The notes below the pieces were generated by a model. The model saw nothing but the letters and a program-made list of their open reading frames with translations. It was not told where the DNA came from and ran no database searches. Positions 27,839-35,942 of a DNA stretch of 64,000 nucleotides are shown here, piece by piece. The DNA comes from Pseudomonas asplenii. GTDB lineage: Bacteria; Pseudomonadota; Gammaproteobacteria; Pseudomonadales; Pseudomonadaceae. The stretch is taken from NCBI RefSeq assembly GCF_900105475.1, contig NZ_LT629777.1, positions 4,402,001 to 4,466,000 on the forward strand, in the 5' to 3' direction. The stretch's first letter is position 1. Each line of letters begins with the position of its first letter. The translations under genes and the position numbers were made by a program.

Positions 27839-27957
27839 ATTCCCCGCCTGTTTTGCCTGACCTGATCGCCGCTCGGCAAGTGCTCGCAAGGAACTCAAGA
27901 CCATGAGTCAGTCAAGGGCGGTCGTCCGCGCTTCATAAGTCAGCCGCACCGCCCAAT

Positions 27958-27995
27958 AACGCCCGGGTGGTATCCACCTGGGCGTTGTTATTTCT
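27958..27995 (+). terminator. Terminator or attenuator before ahpF
   Basis: A 13-bp stem with one G-U pair (AACGCCCGGGTGG with CCACCTGGGCGTT) closes a 3-nt loop and is followed by GTTATTTCT. It ends about 37 bp before the ahpF start, so it could end the ahpC message or attenuate read-through. Confidence 0.7.
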
Positions 27996-28023
27996 AGCGT
28001 ATTGAAAAAGGGAAATCGCCCGC

Positions 28024-29589
28024 ATGTTGGACGCCAATCTTAAAGCCCAGTTGAAGTCGTACCTGGAACGGGTTACGCAACCGATCGAGATCGTCGCCTC
28101 CCTCGATGACGGCGCGAAATCTCGGGAAATGCTCGAGCTGCTCCAGGAAGTCGCCAGCCTTTCCAGTCACATTACCTTGCAGGACGACGGTACCGATGTG
28201 CGCAAGCCATCGTTCTCGTTGAATCGCCCGGGAGCCGATATCAGCTTGCGTTTCGCCGGTATCCCCATGGGCCACGAATTCACTTCGCTGGTGCTGGCCC
28301 TGCTGCAGGTTGGCGGCCACCCATCGAAGGCCAGTGTCGAAGTGATCGAACAGATCCGCTCGCTCAAGGGTGAGTTCAACTTCGAGACTTACTTCTCGCT
28401 GTCCTGTCAGAACTGCCCGGACGTGGTCCAGGCGCTGAACCTGATGGCCGTGTTGAACCCGAATATCCGCCACGTCGCCATTGACGGTGCGCTGTTCCAG
28501 GATGAAGTCACCGAGCGCAAGATCATGGCCGTGCCGAGCCTCTACCTCAACGGCGAAAACTTCGGCCAGGGGCGCATGGGGCTGGAAGAGATTCTCGCCA
28601 AGCTCGATACCGGGGCTAGCGAAAAGCAGGCGGAAAAACTCAACGCCAAGGACGCTTTTGACGTTCTGGTGGTCGGTGGTGGCCCTGCCGGTGCTTCGGC
28701 GGCGATCTACGCAGCCCGTAAGGGTATCCGTACCGGTGTCGCGGCCGAGCGTTTTGGTGGCCAGGTGCTGGATACCATGGCGATCGAGAACTTTATCTCG
28801 GTCCAGGAAACCGAAGGGCCGAAACTCGCCCGCGCCCTGGAGGAGCACGTTCGCCAATACGAGGTCGACATTATGAACCTGCAGCGCGCCAGTGCGCTGG
28901 TGCCGGCCAAGACCGCCGGTGGCCTGCACGAAGTGCGCTTCGAAAGCGGTGCGAGCCTCAAGGCCAAGACCGTGATCCTCGCCACGGGTGCCCGCTGGCG
29001 CGAAATGGGGGTGCCGGGAGAGCAGGAATACAAGGCCAAGGGTGTGTGCTTCTGCCCGCATTGCGACGGTCCGCTGTTCAAGGGCAAGCGTGTCGCGGTG
29101 ATCGGCGGTGGCAACTCCGGTGTCGAGGCGGCTATCGACCTGGCCGGTATCGTCAGCCACGTGACCCTGCTGGAATTCGACAGCAAGCTGCGCGCCGATG
29201 CCGTGCTGCAACGCAAGCTGTACAGCCTGCCGAACGTCAATGTCATCACCAGTGCACTGACCAGTGAAGTCAAGGGTGATGGCCAGAAGGTCACCGGTCT
29301 GGTCTACAAGGATCGCGATTCGGGTGAGTTCCACACGGTCGACCTGGAAGGGATCTTCGTGCAGATCGGTCTGTTGCCCAACACCGACTGGCTCAAGGGT
29401 AGCGTCGAGCTGTCGCCACGGGGTGAGATCATTGTCGATGCGCGGGGTGAGACTTCGCTACCGGGGATCTTCGCAGCCGGTGACGTGACCACCGTCCCGT
29501 ACAAGCAGATCATCATCGCGGTGGGTGAGGGGGCCAAGGCTTCGCTGAGTGCCTTTGATCACCTGATCCGCACCTCGGCGCCGGCCTGA
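28024..29589 (+). CDS. ahpF: Alkyl hydroperoxide reductase subunit F
   Basis: 521 residues, the normal AhpF size. The N-terminal double thioredoxin-fold domain carries Cys128 and Cys131 in SCQNCPDV. A flavoprotein core follows with the FAD motif [11 protein letters not shown], the redox CFCPHC pair in the middle, the NAD(P)H motif [12 protein letters not shown], and the closing FAD motif GIFAAGDV. It uses NADH to reduce AhpC in the cytoplasm. The 267-bp gap after ahpC includes two hairpins, so the genes are linked but may not be equally transcribed. Confidence 0.97.
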   Translation: MLDANLKAQLKSYLERVTQPIEIVASLDDGAKSREMLELLQEVASLSSHITLQDDGTDVRKPSFSLNRPGADISLRFAGIPMGHEFTSLVLALLQVGGHPSKASVEVIEQIRSLKGEFNFETYFSLSCQNCPDVVQALNLMAVLNPNIRHVAIDGALFQDEVTERKIMAVPSLYLNGENFGQGRMGLEEILAKLDTGASEKQAEKLNAKDAFDVLVVGGGPAGASAAIYAARKGIRTGVAAERFGGQVLDTMAIENFISVQETEGPKLARALEEHVRQYEVDIMNLQRASALVPAKTAGGLHEVRFESGASLKAKTVILATGARWREMGVPGEQEYKAKGVCFCPHCDGPLFKGKRVAVIGGGNSGVEAAIDLAGIVSHVTLLEFDSKLRADAVLQRKLYSLPNVNVITSALTSEVKGDGQKVTGLVYKDRDSGEFHTVDLEGIFVQIGLLPNTDWLKGSVELSPRGEIIVDARGETSLPGIFAAGDVTTVPYKQIIIAVGEGAKASLSAFDHLIRTSAPA

Positions 29590-29631
29590 GGGTAAATGCT
29601 CGCACCGCCAGCTCCTACAGGGCGGCGGTGT

Positions 29632-29668
29632 AAAAAAGCCCCATGGATCACTGGTCCATGGGGCTTTT
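29632..29668. terminator. Strong bidirectional terminator between ahpF and gloA
   Basis: AAAGCCCCATGGA and TCCATGGGGCTTT form a 13-bp stem around a 7-nt loop. A-rich and T-rich flanks make it active in both directions, which serves the convergent ahpF and gloA genes. Confidence 0.92.
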
Positions 29669-29681
29669 GCGTTACAGCGCC

Positions 29682-30215
29682 TTATTCGGCGTCTGTCAGC
29701 GGCGTCGGCTGGATGATTTCAACCCAGTAGGCATCCGGGTCCTTCACGAACGCCAGGTGCTTCATGCGGCCGTCGCTCAGGCGTTTCTGGAATTCGACGC
29801 CCAGGCTCTCGAAGCGCTCGCAGGCGGCGCGGATGTCCGGTACCGAGATGCAGATGTGGCCGAAGCCACGCGGGTCGGTATTACCGTTGTGGTAGGCAAA
29901 GTCCGGATCGTTTTCGGTGCCGTGGTTGTGGGTCAGTTCCAGGATGCCGGGAATCGACTTCATCCATTGCGTGCGTTCGGCTGCGTCGGCAGGGATCTGT
30001 GCCTTGTCGACCAGTGCCAGGAAGTACAGGCTGAATTCGGCTTCGGGGAAGTCGCGCTTCTCTACCAGGGAGAAACCCAGCACTCGAGTGTAGAAATCCA
30101 GGGACTTGGTCGCATCCTTGACACGCAGCATGGTGTGGTTGAACACGAAACCCTGGGTGGCGGCATCGGGTTGGGCGGTAACGCCAGGGAAGGTGTTCAG
30201 GTCGTGCAGGCTCAT
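29682..30215 (-). CDS. gloA: Lactoylglutathione lyase (glyoxalase I)
   Basis: 177 residues from the ATG at 30213-30215, which has GGAGGG upstream; a longer frame adds 37 residues lacking family similarity. It matches the longer, zinc-type glyoxalase I class: VFNHTMLRVKDATKSLDFYTRVLGF, ELTHNHGTE, the GFGHICISVPD segment and KDPDAYWVEIIQP. These carry the metal ligands His, Glu, His and Glu. Cytoplasmic; it converts the methylglyoxal-glutathione hemithioacetal to lactoylglutathione. Confidence 0.95.
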   Translation of the reverse strand: MSLHDLNTFPGVTAQPDAATQGFVFNHTMLRVKDATKSLDFYTRVLGFSLVEKRDFPEAEFSLYFLALVDKAQIPADAAERTQWMKSIPGILELTHNHGTENDPDFAYHNGNTDPRGFGHICISVPDIRAACERFESLGVEFQKRLSDGRMKHLAFVKDPDAYWVEIIQPTPLTDAE

Positions 30216-30433
30216 AAGCCCTCCGCGAAGGTGATGGAATGGTGGTCGCTCTCCAAGGTACCAGCCTGGGCTGGTCGGCGTCGGACCTGTGAAAGGGATG
30301 ATACGGAAACCGGACTCAAGCTCCAAATCCGTACGGTTCGGATTTTACGGGGCGGCTGAAAACCAAAGGTAATAGCGGGCTACTTCAGGTGCGGGGGGAG
30401 GGCTATATGAAGGGCCGGATAAATATCGCAGGC

Positions 30434-30457
30434 ATAAAGAAGCCCGCCGAAGCGGGC
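30434..30457 (-). terminator. Minus-strand terminator of an unassigned transcript
   Basis: GCCCGC and GCGGGC pair across a TTCG tetraloop (minus-strand reading) and are followed by TTCTTTATG. No minus-strand gene ends near it: mvaT has its own terminator 370 bp upstream. Confidence 0.65.
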
Positions 30458-30462
30458 ATTGG

Positions 30463-30805
30463 GGCGCTAATCCTTTAGCAGCCTTCATCCTGTAAGAATC
30501 GATGTGAAAAAAATGTGAAGCGCTGTTTTTTGTCCGACCGACGTAATAGAGGTGAGGCTGTTCGTTTAGGTGTGTAGGGAATTTTTTACAAGCAGGTTGC
30601 GCCGAGGGCGCTGTTCGATATGTCCATCTGCTTGTTTTTACTTACTGGCGAACTGTCATTAGTTGGTTGAAAGATGAAACTTTCGCAGGGGTTGAACTGT
30701 TTTGAACGTTATCTGTCACGGTGAGCCTTTTCGCTCCGGCAGGCACTGTTGGGCAAGAGTTGTGCTGTCGTAGGGGGTGAGCCGTTTATGGGGCGCTGTT
30801 ATATC
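30463..30805. other. Gene-less gap between two minus-strand terminators
   Basis: No credible open reading frame is seen. Since it is bounded by the mvaT terminator on the right and another minus-strand terminator on the left, it may encode a small RNA, but no confident promoter was found. Confidence 0.4.
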
Positions 30806-30810
30806 CATGA

Positions 30811-30838
30811 AAAAACCCTGCATAAGCAGGGTTTTATT
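30811..30838. terminator. Terminator of mvaT
   Basis: CCCTGC and GCAGGG pair around ATAA, flanked by AAAAA on the left and TTTT on the right. It lies 16 bp after the mvaT stop and could work in either direction. Confidence 0.88.
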
Positions 30839-30853
30839 TCATCGGTTGGGAAG

Positions 30854-31213
30854 TTAACCGCGTACCCAGGACTCGACAGTGGCGGCACCGTATTGTTCTT
30901 TCCAGGCCTTGAGGCCACGGTGATTACCGCCTTTGGTTTCGATCAGTTCGCCAGTGTGCGGGTTCTGGTAGACCTTGACCACGCGGGCACGGCGCTGTTT
31001 GGGTGCCTGGGCAGAGCGGCCGGTGCCCGCATGCGGATCGAGGATGGCGATGATGTCCCGCAGGCTTTTGCCGTAGTGCGCCATCAGGTCATGAAGCTTC
31101 TTCTCGAACTCGATTTCCTTCTTGAGCCCGGCATCGTTCTTCAATGCTTCCAGCTGGGCGAGTTGTTCTTGAAGGGCTTTTTCTGCAGCACGGAACTCAG
31201 CGAGTTTGGACAA
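30854..31213 (-). CDS. mvaT: H-NS-family xenogeneic silencer MvaT (TurB-like)
   Basis: 119 residues, the typical length. The N-terminal oligomerisation coiled coil (FRAAEKALQEQLAQLEALKND) joins a basic linker (KQRRARVVKVYQNPHTGE) to the DNA-binding C-terminal segment with TKGGNHRGLKAWKEQYG, where the GGNHR loop reads the minor groove. It coats AT-rich and foreign DNA and represses it. The paralogue MvaU differs mainly in detail, so the precise paralogue name is less sure than the family. Confidence 0.93.
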   Translation of the reverse strand: MSKLAEFRAAEKALQEQLAQLEALKNDAGLKKEIEFEKKLHDLMAHYGKSLRDIIAILDPHAGTGRSAQAPKQRRARVVKVYQNPHTGELIETKGGNHRGLKAWKEQYGAATVESWVRG

Positions 31214-31463
31214 GATTCTTACTCCAATAGTCTATTTGGTTGTGGGCAACCTGTAACAAAGAGACAAGCCGGCGCTTGCAGCCGATCCGATCAGACGTTG
31301 TCGGGAACGCCTGGAATGCTGGGGATCATTATTGATAAGCCAGAAGCTTTCCCGTCGATGTACTGCAGGCAGGAAAAGTGTAGTAGTTATTTGCCAAAGA
31401 GTAAATCATGGAAATAAGTCGACAGCTGTCGCCCGAATTGAACAGTTATCTTCGCGGCAGGTG

Positions 31464-31817
31464 TTAATCGCCGGTCTGCCGTCTCTGGCTATTGAGGAAA
31501 TCTACTGCCGACAAGGGCTTGTCAAACAGATAACCTTGCAGGAAACCTACGCCGCGTGCAGCCAGGTAATCGCGTTGCTCGGTTGTTTTCACACCTTCGG
31601 CGACGATGGCCAGTTCCAGCTTGACGCTCAGTTCGATAATGCTGTCGAGGATAGGTCGCGAGAGGACATCGGCACCGATCATGGCGACGAAACTCTGGTC
31701 GATCTTCAGGTAGTCGAGGTTGAACTTGCGCAAGTAACTGAGACTGGAGTGGCCGGTGCCGAAATCGTCGATGGCGATCATCACGCCCAGATCGTGCAAT
31801 TGTTCGAACAGTCGCTG
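31464..31817 (-). pseudogene. EAL-domain (c-di-GMP phosphodiesterase) C-terminal remnant
   Basis: Homology begins within the domain at RLFEQLHDLGVMIAIDDFGTGHSSLSYL and continues through FNLDYLKIDQSFV, AIVAEGVKTTEQ and the terminal GVGFLQGYLFDKPL. The DDFGTG and KIDQSFV motifs are intact, but the EAL box itself and everything N-terminal are missing. There is no ribosome site. It is a gene fragment, probably inactive. Confidence 0.8.
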
Positions 31818-31892
31818 GGGCATGTCGCTGGGCCGATCAACTCGCCCTCGGCAAATCCAGGCAGGATAGTCAGGGCTGAGGCATTCGCACAC

Positions 31893-32035
31893 TCAGCGGT
31901 CATTGCCGCAGGTTGCCAGGTCGATGAACGCTCGGGTCGCGGGGGAAACCGAGCGACGATCAAGTACGGCGAGGCCAATCTGGCGGGTATTTGCCTGTGC
32001 AACCGGCCGGTAGCGCCTTTGCCGGCTGGATGTGA
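31893..32035 (-). pseudogene. Probable LysR-type regulator C-terminal remnant
   Basis: The minus-strand frame ending at the TGA at 31893-31895 reads RRYRPVAQANTRQIGLAV, then LDRRSVSPATRAFIDLA, which resembles the last strands and helix of a LysR effector domain. Nothing upstream continues it. It abuts the EAL fragment, so two broken genes are joined here. Confidence 0.5.
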
Positions 32036-32278
32036 AAAGTGATACGGACAAAACGGGTTACGCCATGTAGAATCTGCTTACGCATATAAGAATAATGTCT
32101 TCTGGCGACAGAAGCTTCGCCCTGAGAGACTGGGTTCAATGAAAAGACTCGGGTTCAAACTGATCTATGGTGATTTCCTTGCCCGCAGCGTGCGAGGGGT
32201 TTCCTGTGCGCCACCTTCCAGCGTCCGTATCGACAGCAATCAACCGACCGTTACTGATTGATAGGATGAGGCGCCACC

Positions 32279-33355
32279 ATGACAGATATCTTTGAAAACC
32301 CGATGGGCCTGATGGGCTTTGAGTTCATCGAATTTGCATCCCCGACCCCGAACACCCTGGAGCCGATCTTCGAGATCATGGGCTTCACCAAGGTCGCGAC
32401 CCACCGTTCCAAGAACGTGCACCTGTATCGCCAGGGCGCGATCAATCTGATCCTCAACAACGAGCCCCACAGCGTCGCTTCGTACTTCGCCGCCGAACAT
32501 GGTCCGTCCGTCTGCGGCATGGCCTTTCGCGTGAAAAACGCCCAGAAAGCCTATACACGTGCTCTGGAACTGGGTGCCCAGCCGATCCATATCGCTACCG
32601 GTCCGATGGAGTTGAACCTGCCGGCGATCAAGGGCATCGGTGGTGCGCCGCTGTACCTGATCGACCGTTTCGGCGAGGGCAGCTCGATCTATGACATCGA
32701 CTTCGTCTACCTCGAAGGTGTCGACCGTAATCCGCCAGGCGCGGGCCTGAAGATCATCGACCACCTGACCCACAACGTCTATCGCGGGCGCATGGCCTAC
32801 TGGGCGAACTTCTACGAGAAGCTGTTCAACTTCCGCGAGATCCGCTACTTCGACATCAAGGGCGAGTACACCGGCCTGACGTCCAAGGCGATGACCGCAC
32901 CGGATGGCATGATCCGCATCCCGCTCAACGAAGAGTCCTCCAAGGGCGCCGGGCAGATCGAAGAGTTTCTGATGCAGTTCAATGGCGAAGGCATTCAGCA
33001 CGTGGCCTTCCTTACCGACGACCTGGTCAAGACCTGGGACCATCTGAAGAAGATCGGCATGCGCTTCATGACCGCGCCGCCGGACACCTACTACGAGATG
33101 CTCGAAGGCCGTTTGCCGAACCATGGCGAACCGGTCGAGGAACTGCAATCGCGCGGCATCCTGCTTGACGGTGCTTCGCAAGAGGGCGACAAGCGCCTGC
33201 TGCTGCAGATCTTCTCGGAAACGCTCATGGGGCCGGTGTTCTTCGAGTTCATCCAGCGCAAGGGTGACGATGGTTTCGGTGAGGGCAACTTCAAGGCGCT
33301 GTTCGAGTCCATCGAACGTGACCAGATTCGTCGTGGTGTGCTGACCACCGAATAA
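32279..33355 (+). CDS. hpd: 4-hydroxyphenylpyruvate dioxygenase
   Basis: 358 residues, the bacterial length. An Fe(II) enzyme that turns 4-hydroxyphenylpyruvate into homogentisate in tyrosine breakdown; it can also feed pyomelanin formation. The two-metal-domain VOC fold is clear, with the iron ligands in [15 protein letters not shown] and [10 protein letters not shown] (His, His, Glu), and GAGLKIIDH at the domain junction. GAGG lies upstream of the ATG. It is monocistronic here: no hmg or other catabolic genes neighbour it. Confidence 0.97.
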   Translation: MTDIFENPMGLMGFEFIEFASPTPNTLEPIFEIMGFTKVATHRSKNVHLYRQGAINLILNNEPHSVASYFAAEHGPSVCGMAFRVKNAQKAYTRALELGAQPIHIATGPMELNLPAIKGIGGAPLYLIDRFGEGSSIYDIDFVYLEGVDRNPPGAGLKIIDHLTHNVYRGRMAYWANFYEKLFNFREIRYFDIKGEYTGLTSKAMTAPDGMIRIPLNEESSKGAGQIEEFLMQFNGEGIQHVAFLTDDLVKTWDHLKKIGMRFMTAPPDTYYEMLEGRLPNHGEPVEELQSRGILLDGASQEGDKRLLLQIFSETLMGPVFFEFIQRKGDDGFGEGNFKALFESIERDQIRRGVLTTE

Positions 33356-33404
33356 TCCCGGGTTCCCACAGGGACCGCGCCGAAAACAGGTGTCTTGCAC
33401 ACCC

Positions 33405-33505
33405 CTGATCCTGCAGGAGCAGGTGGTGCGGCGATCCGACTTGCCCGCGAAGCTTTTAGCGCCCTTGAGGCCGCCTTCGCTGGCAAGCCGGCCTCCTGCA
33501 GTGCT
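33405..33505. repeat. REP-like repeat pair, degenerate
   Basis: The segments CCTGCAGGAGCAGG and CGCTGGCAAGCCGGCCTCCTGCAG, in opposite senses, resemble Pseudomonas REP sequences (GGAGC-type ends with GCTGGCAAGCCGGC cores). They lie between hpd and the convergent DUF1345 gene. Confidence 0.6.
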
Positions 33506-33515
33506 GGCCAGCCAC

Positions 33516-34157
33516 TCAGCCAAACAACCCCGCCGCAATATTGATCGAAAACCCCAATATCGCCGTATTGAACACAAACCCGATCAGCGACTGCGCCAGC
33601 ACCACCTTGCGCATCGACCGGGTCGCTACCCCGACATCCGACGTCTGCACCGCCACGCCAATGGTGAAAGAGAAGTACAGGAAGTCCCAGTAGTCCGGAT
33701 GTTTCTCTCCATCGGCAAAACGCAACGGCGGCTCGTCTGCGTCTGCCAGATAGAACTGCCGCGCATAGTGCACGCTGAAAATCACTCCGATCAGCAACCA
33801 TGAGCCGAGCACCGTCAAACCGGTAAAGGCGTAGTGCCAGGCCCTGGCCTGCGGCTCCAGTGCCTTGCCGCCCGCCAGCTCGACCGTGATCGCCGCCAGG
33901 CTGGCAATGGCCGCGATCGATACGATCAGCAGCACTGTTCCGGCATTCTCGTCCTCGCGTTCGACGAACCGCTGCACGTCTTCGGGTCTGGAGCGCACGG
34001 TCAGCCAGAGCATCATGGCCAGGTAGGCCCAAACGGCGGTGTTCCAGCCGATGAGCACTTTGGTCAGTAATGGGCTGATCGGCACCAGTACCCCGGCGGT
34101 CAGGCCGAGGAGGGTGGCGATGGTCAGGCGTGGATGGGTTCGCGCAAGATGAGGCAT
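33516..34157 (-). CDS. DUF1345 membrane protein
   Basis: 213 residues with about five to six membrane helices. The family is recognised from the start [19 protein letters not shown], the tract [14 protein letters not shown], and the central [54 protein letters not shown], quoted here in parts across residues 155-207. The last segment resembles the filter region of small potassium channels, with TSDV in the filter position, but channel activity is unproven. Nearest neighbours do not suggest a pathway. Confidence 0.85.
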   Translation of the reverse strand: MPHLARTHPRLTIATLLGLTAGVLVPISPLLTKVLIGWNTAVWAYLAMMLWLTVRSRPEDVQRFVEREDENAGTVLLIVSIAAIASLAAITVELAGGKALEPQARAWHYAFTGLTVLGSWLLIGVIFSVHYARQFYLADADEPPLRFADGEKHPDYWDFLYFSFTIGVAVQTSDVGVATRSMRKVVLAQSLIGFVFNTAILGFSINIAAGLFG

Positions 34158-34378
34158 GAATGAGGGCCTGAAAGTTTTTGGATTTCCTGCACCCTGGCAG
34201 GTGCAACTACGATAGAACTCGGGTTCCCTGTTCTGTCATATCCGCAAAGTGGCTTCCCGTTTCCTGTCGCCTGTAGCGCAGGGCTCTTTGCCACTCCCGA
34301 AAATACCGCGAACTTGCGGTAAAAAACAGCGAAAACACCCGATAAATAATTTGAAAATCCATCGCGTTCACCCGAGGT

Positions 34379-34397
34379 TTTTTCCTTTATCTGTCAC
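34379..34397 (+). promoter_or_regulatory. Weak candidate Pho box upstream of the DING gene
   Basis: TTTTCCT-TTAT-CTGTCAC has the 7-4-7 spacing of a PhoB direct repeat. Only the second repeat (CTGTCAC) matches well. It is 131 bp upstream of a phosphate-binding-protein gene, in a 370-bp gap that is otherwise without a gene. Confidence 0.3.
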
Positions 34398-34527
34398 CGG
34401 AAGTTGAGAACTTCTGCTCCATGGCCTCAGCCCACAAGTCGTCTGGAACTAAGGCGACGCATCGAGCGCCATGGCGTCACGAACGAGCAAACACTCAACG
34501 TACGAACACGACGAAAGGAGATTCTTC

Positions 34528-35730
34528 ATGTTTAAGCGCAACGCTCTGGCAGTTTCCCTGACCCTCGCCGCCCTGTGCACCGCACAAGCTGCAATGGCTG
34601 ACCTCAACGGTGGCGGCGCCACTCTCCCACAACCGCTGTACCAGACTTCCGGCGTACTGACTGCCGGTTTTGCTCCTTACATCGGCGTGGGCAGCGGCGC
34701 AGGCAAGGCAGCCTTCCTGAACAACGACTACACCAAGTTCGTGGCCGGTACGACCAACAAGAACGTGCATTGGGCAGGTAGCGACTCGAAACTGACCCAG
34801 GCTGAGCTGGATGGTTATGTTACCGCCCACGGCGCTGCCTGGGGTCCGCTGATCCAGGTTCCATCGGTTGCCACTTCGGTTGCCATTCCTTTCAACCTGG
34901 CTGGCGGCAATAGCGTCAACCTGACCGTCGACCAACTGTGCGGCGTGTTCTCCGGTCGTATCGCCAACTGGAGCACCATCGTTCCAGGCGTCAACAAGAA
35001 CATCCAGATCGTTTACCGCAAAGCCAGCAGCGGTACCACCGAGCTGTTCACCCGCTTCCTGAACGCCAAGTGCTCGGCTGCAACGGAAGGCGGTACCTTC
35101 GCGATCACCACCACCTTCGGCACCAGCTTCTCGGGTGGCCTGCCATCCGGTGCTATCAGCGCCGACCAGGACGTGCCAGCTCAGGCTGACACCAGCGCCG
35201 GCGTCATGGCTTCGGTCAACGCCGTTGAAGGCCGTGTGACCTACATGAGCCCTGACTTCGCCGCTACCACCCTGGCCGGTCTGGATGATGCGACCAAAGT
35301 GGCCAAGATCAACGGCCTGTCGCCAGCACCTGCGAACGTGTCGTCCGCTATCGCCGCCGTACCGGTTCCAGCTGCCGCCAACCGTTCCAACCCTAACGCG
35401 TGGGTGCCTGTCTTCGCTGCTGCTGCCAGCTCGACTGACCCAAGCGTCGTAGCCTATCCATCCTCGGGTTACCCGATCCTGGGCTTCACCAACCTGGTCT
35501 TCAGCCAGTGCTATGCAGACGCTACCCAGACCAGCCAGGTACGTGACTTCTTCACCCGCCACTACGGTGCCAACGCTGCCAGCAACAACGACGCCGCCAT
35601 CACCGCCAACCGCTTCGTGCCGCTGCCAGCTGCCTGGAAAGTGGCTGTTCGCAGCAGCTTCCTGACCGCGACCAGCGCCCAGTACATCGGCAACACCAGC
35701 GTCTGCAACACCATCGGTCGTCCGCTGTAA
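34528..35730 (+). CDS. DING-family phosphate-binding protein (PstS-like, secreted)
   Basis: 400 residues from the ATG at 34528, with AAAGGAG just upstream; an upstream GTG-type extension has no signal. A signal peptide ends AMA, and the mature protein begins DLNGGGATLPQPLYQTSG, a one-residue variant of the DINGGGATLPQ start that names the family. The phosphate-binding loops are visible: GVGSGAGKAAF, WAGSDSKL, and SSGTTELFTRF (SGTTE phosphate loop). These proteins bind phosphate extracellularly or periplasmically, and relatives include low-molecular-weight alkaline phosphatases exported by type II secretion. It is directly followed by a strong terminator, then the TPS cluster. Confidence 0.93.
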   Translation: MFKRNALAVSLTLAALCTAQAAMADLNGGGATLPQPLYQTSGVLTAGFAPYIGVGSGAGKAAFLNNDYTKFVAGTTNKNVHWAGSDSKLTQAELDGYVTAHGAAWGPLIQVPSVATSVAIPFNLAGGNSVNLTVDQLCGVFSGRIANWSTIVPGVNKNIQIVYRKASSGTTELFTRFLNAKCSAATEGGTFAITTTFGTSFSGGLPSGAISADQDVPAQADTSAGVMASVNAVEGRVTYMSPDFAATTLAGLDDATKVAKINGLSPAPANVSSAIAAVPVPAAANRSNPNAWVPVFAAAASSTDPSVVAYPSSGYPILGFTNLVFSQCYADATQTSQVRDFFTRHYGANAASNNDAAITANRFVPLPAAWKVAVRSSFLTATSAQYIGNTSVCNTIGRPL

Positions 35731-35758
35731 CCCTCGCTTCAAAGACTGGCAATACCCG

Positions 35759-35790
35759 ATCAGCAACGGCCCTGCCGTTGCTGATTTTTT
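35759..35790 (+). terminator. Strong Rho-independent terminator of the DING gene
   Basis: A 12-bp stem (ATCAGCAACGGC with GCCGTTGCTGAT) closes a 3-nt loop and is followed by five T. Transcription of the DING gene should therefore stop before tpsA. Confidence 0.95.
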
Positions 35791-35828
35791 GCATGTGGGA
35801 GCAGGACTCCCGGCAGATGAATTTTCCA

Positions 35829-35846
35829 TGACAGAAGTTCGGTCGC
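35829..35846 (+). promoter_or_regulatory. Motif shared by the tpsA and phdA leaders, copy 1
   Basis: TGACAGAAGTTCGGTCGC lies 96 bp upstream of tpsA. A copy differing at only two positions is found 92 bp upstream of phdA (48641-48658). The flanking sequence is otherwise unlike. It may be a shared promoter or regulator site, for example for PhoB or an ECF sigma factor. Confidence 0.55.
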
Positions 35847-35942
35847 GACCTTCTGTAACCGCCTATCCGGTAATGAGCAACGCCCCGCCACCGATCGGGT
35901 CATGCGTTGCAGCCCTTTGCACGACTTGAAAAGGATGGAGTG

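Noticed and set aside
33516..34157. Potassium channel
   Set aside because: The filter-like segment is suggestive, but length and helix pattern fit DUF1345 better and no true GYG is present.
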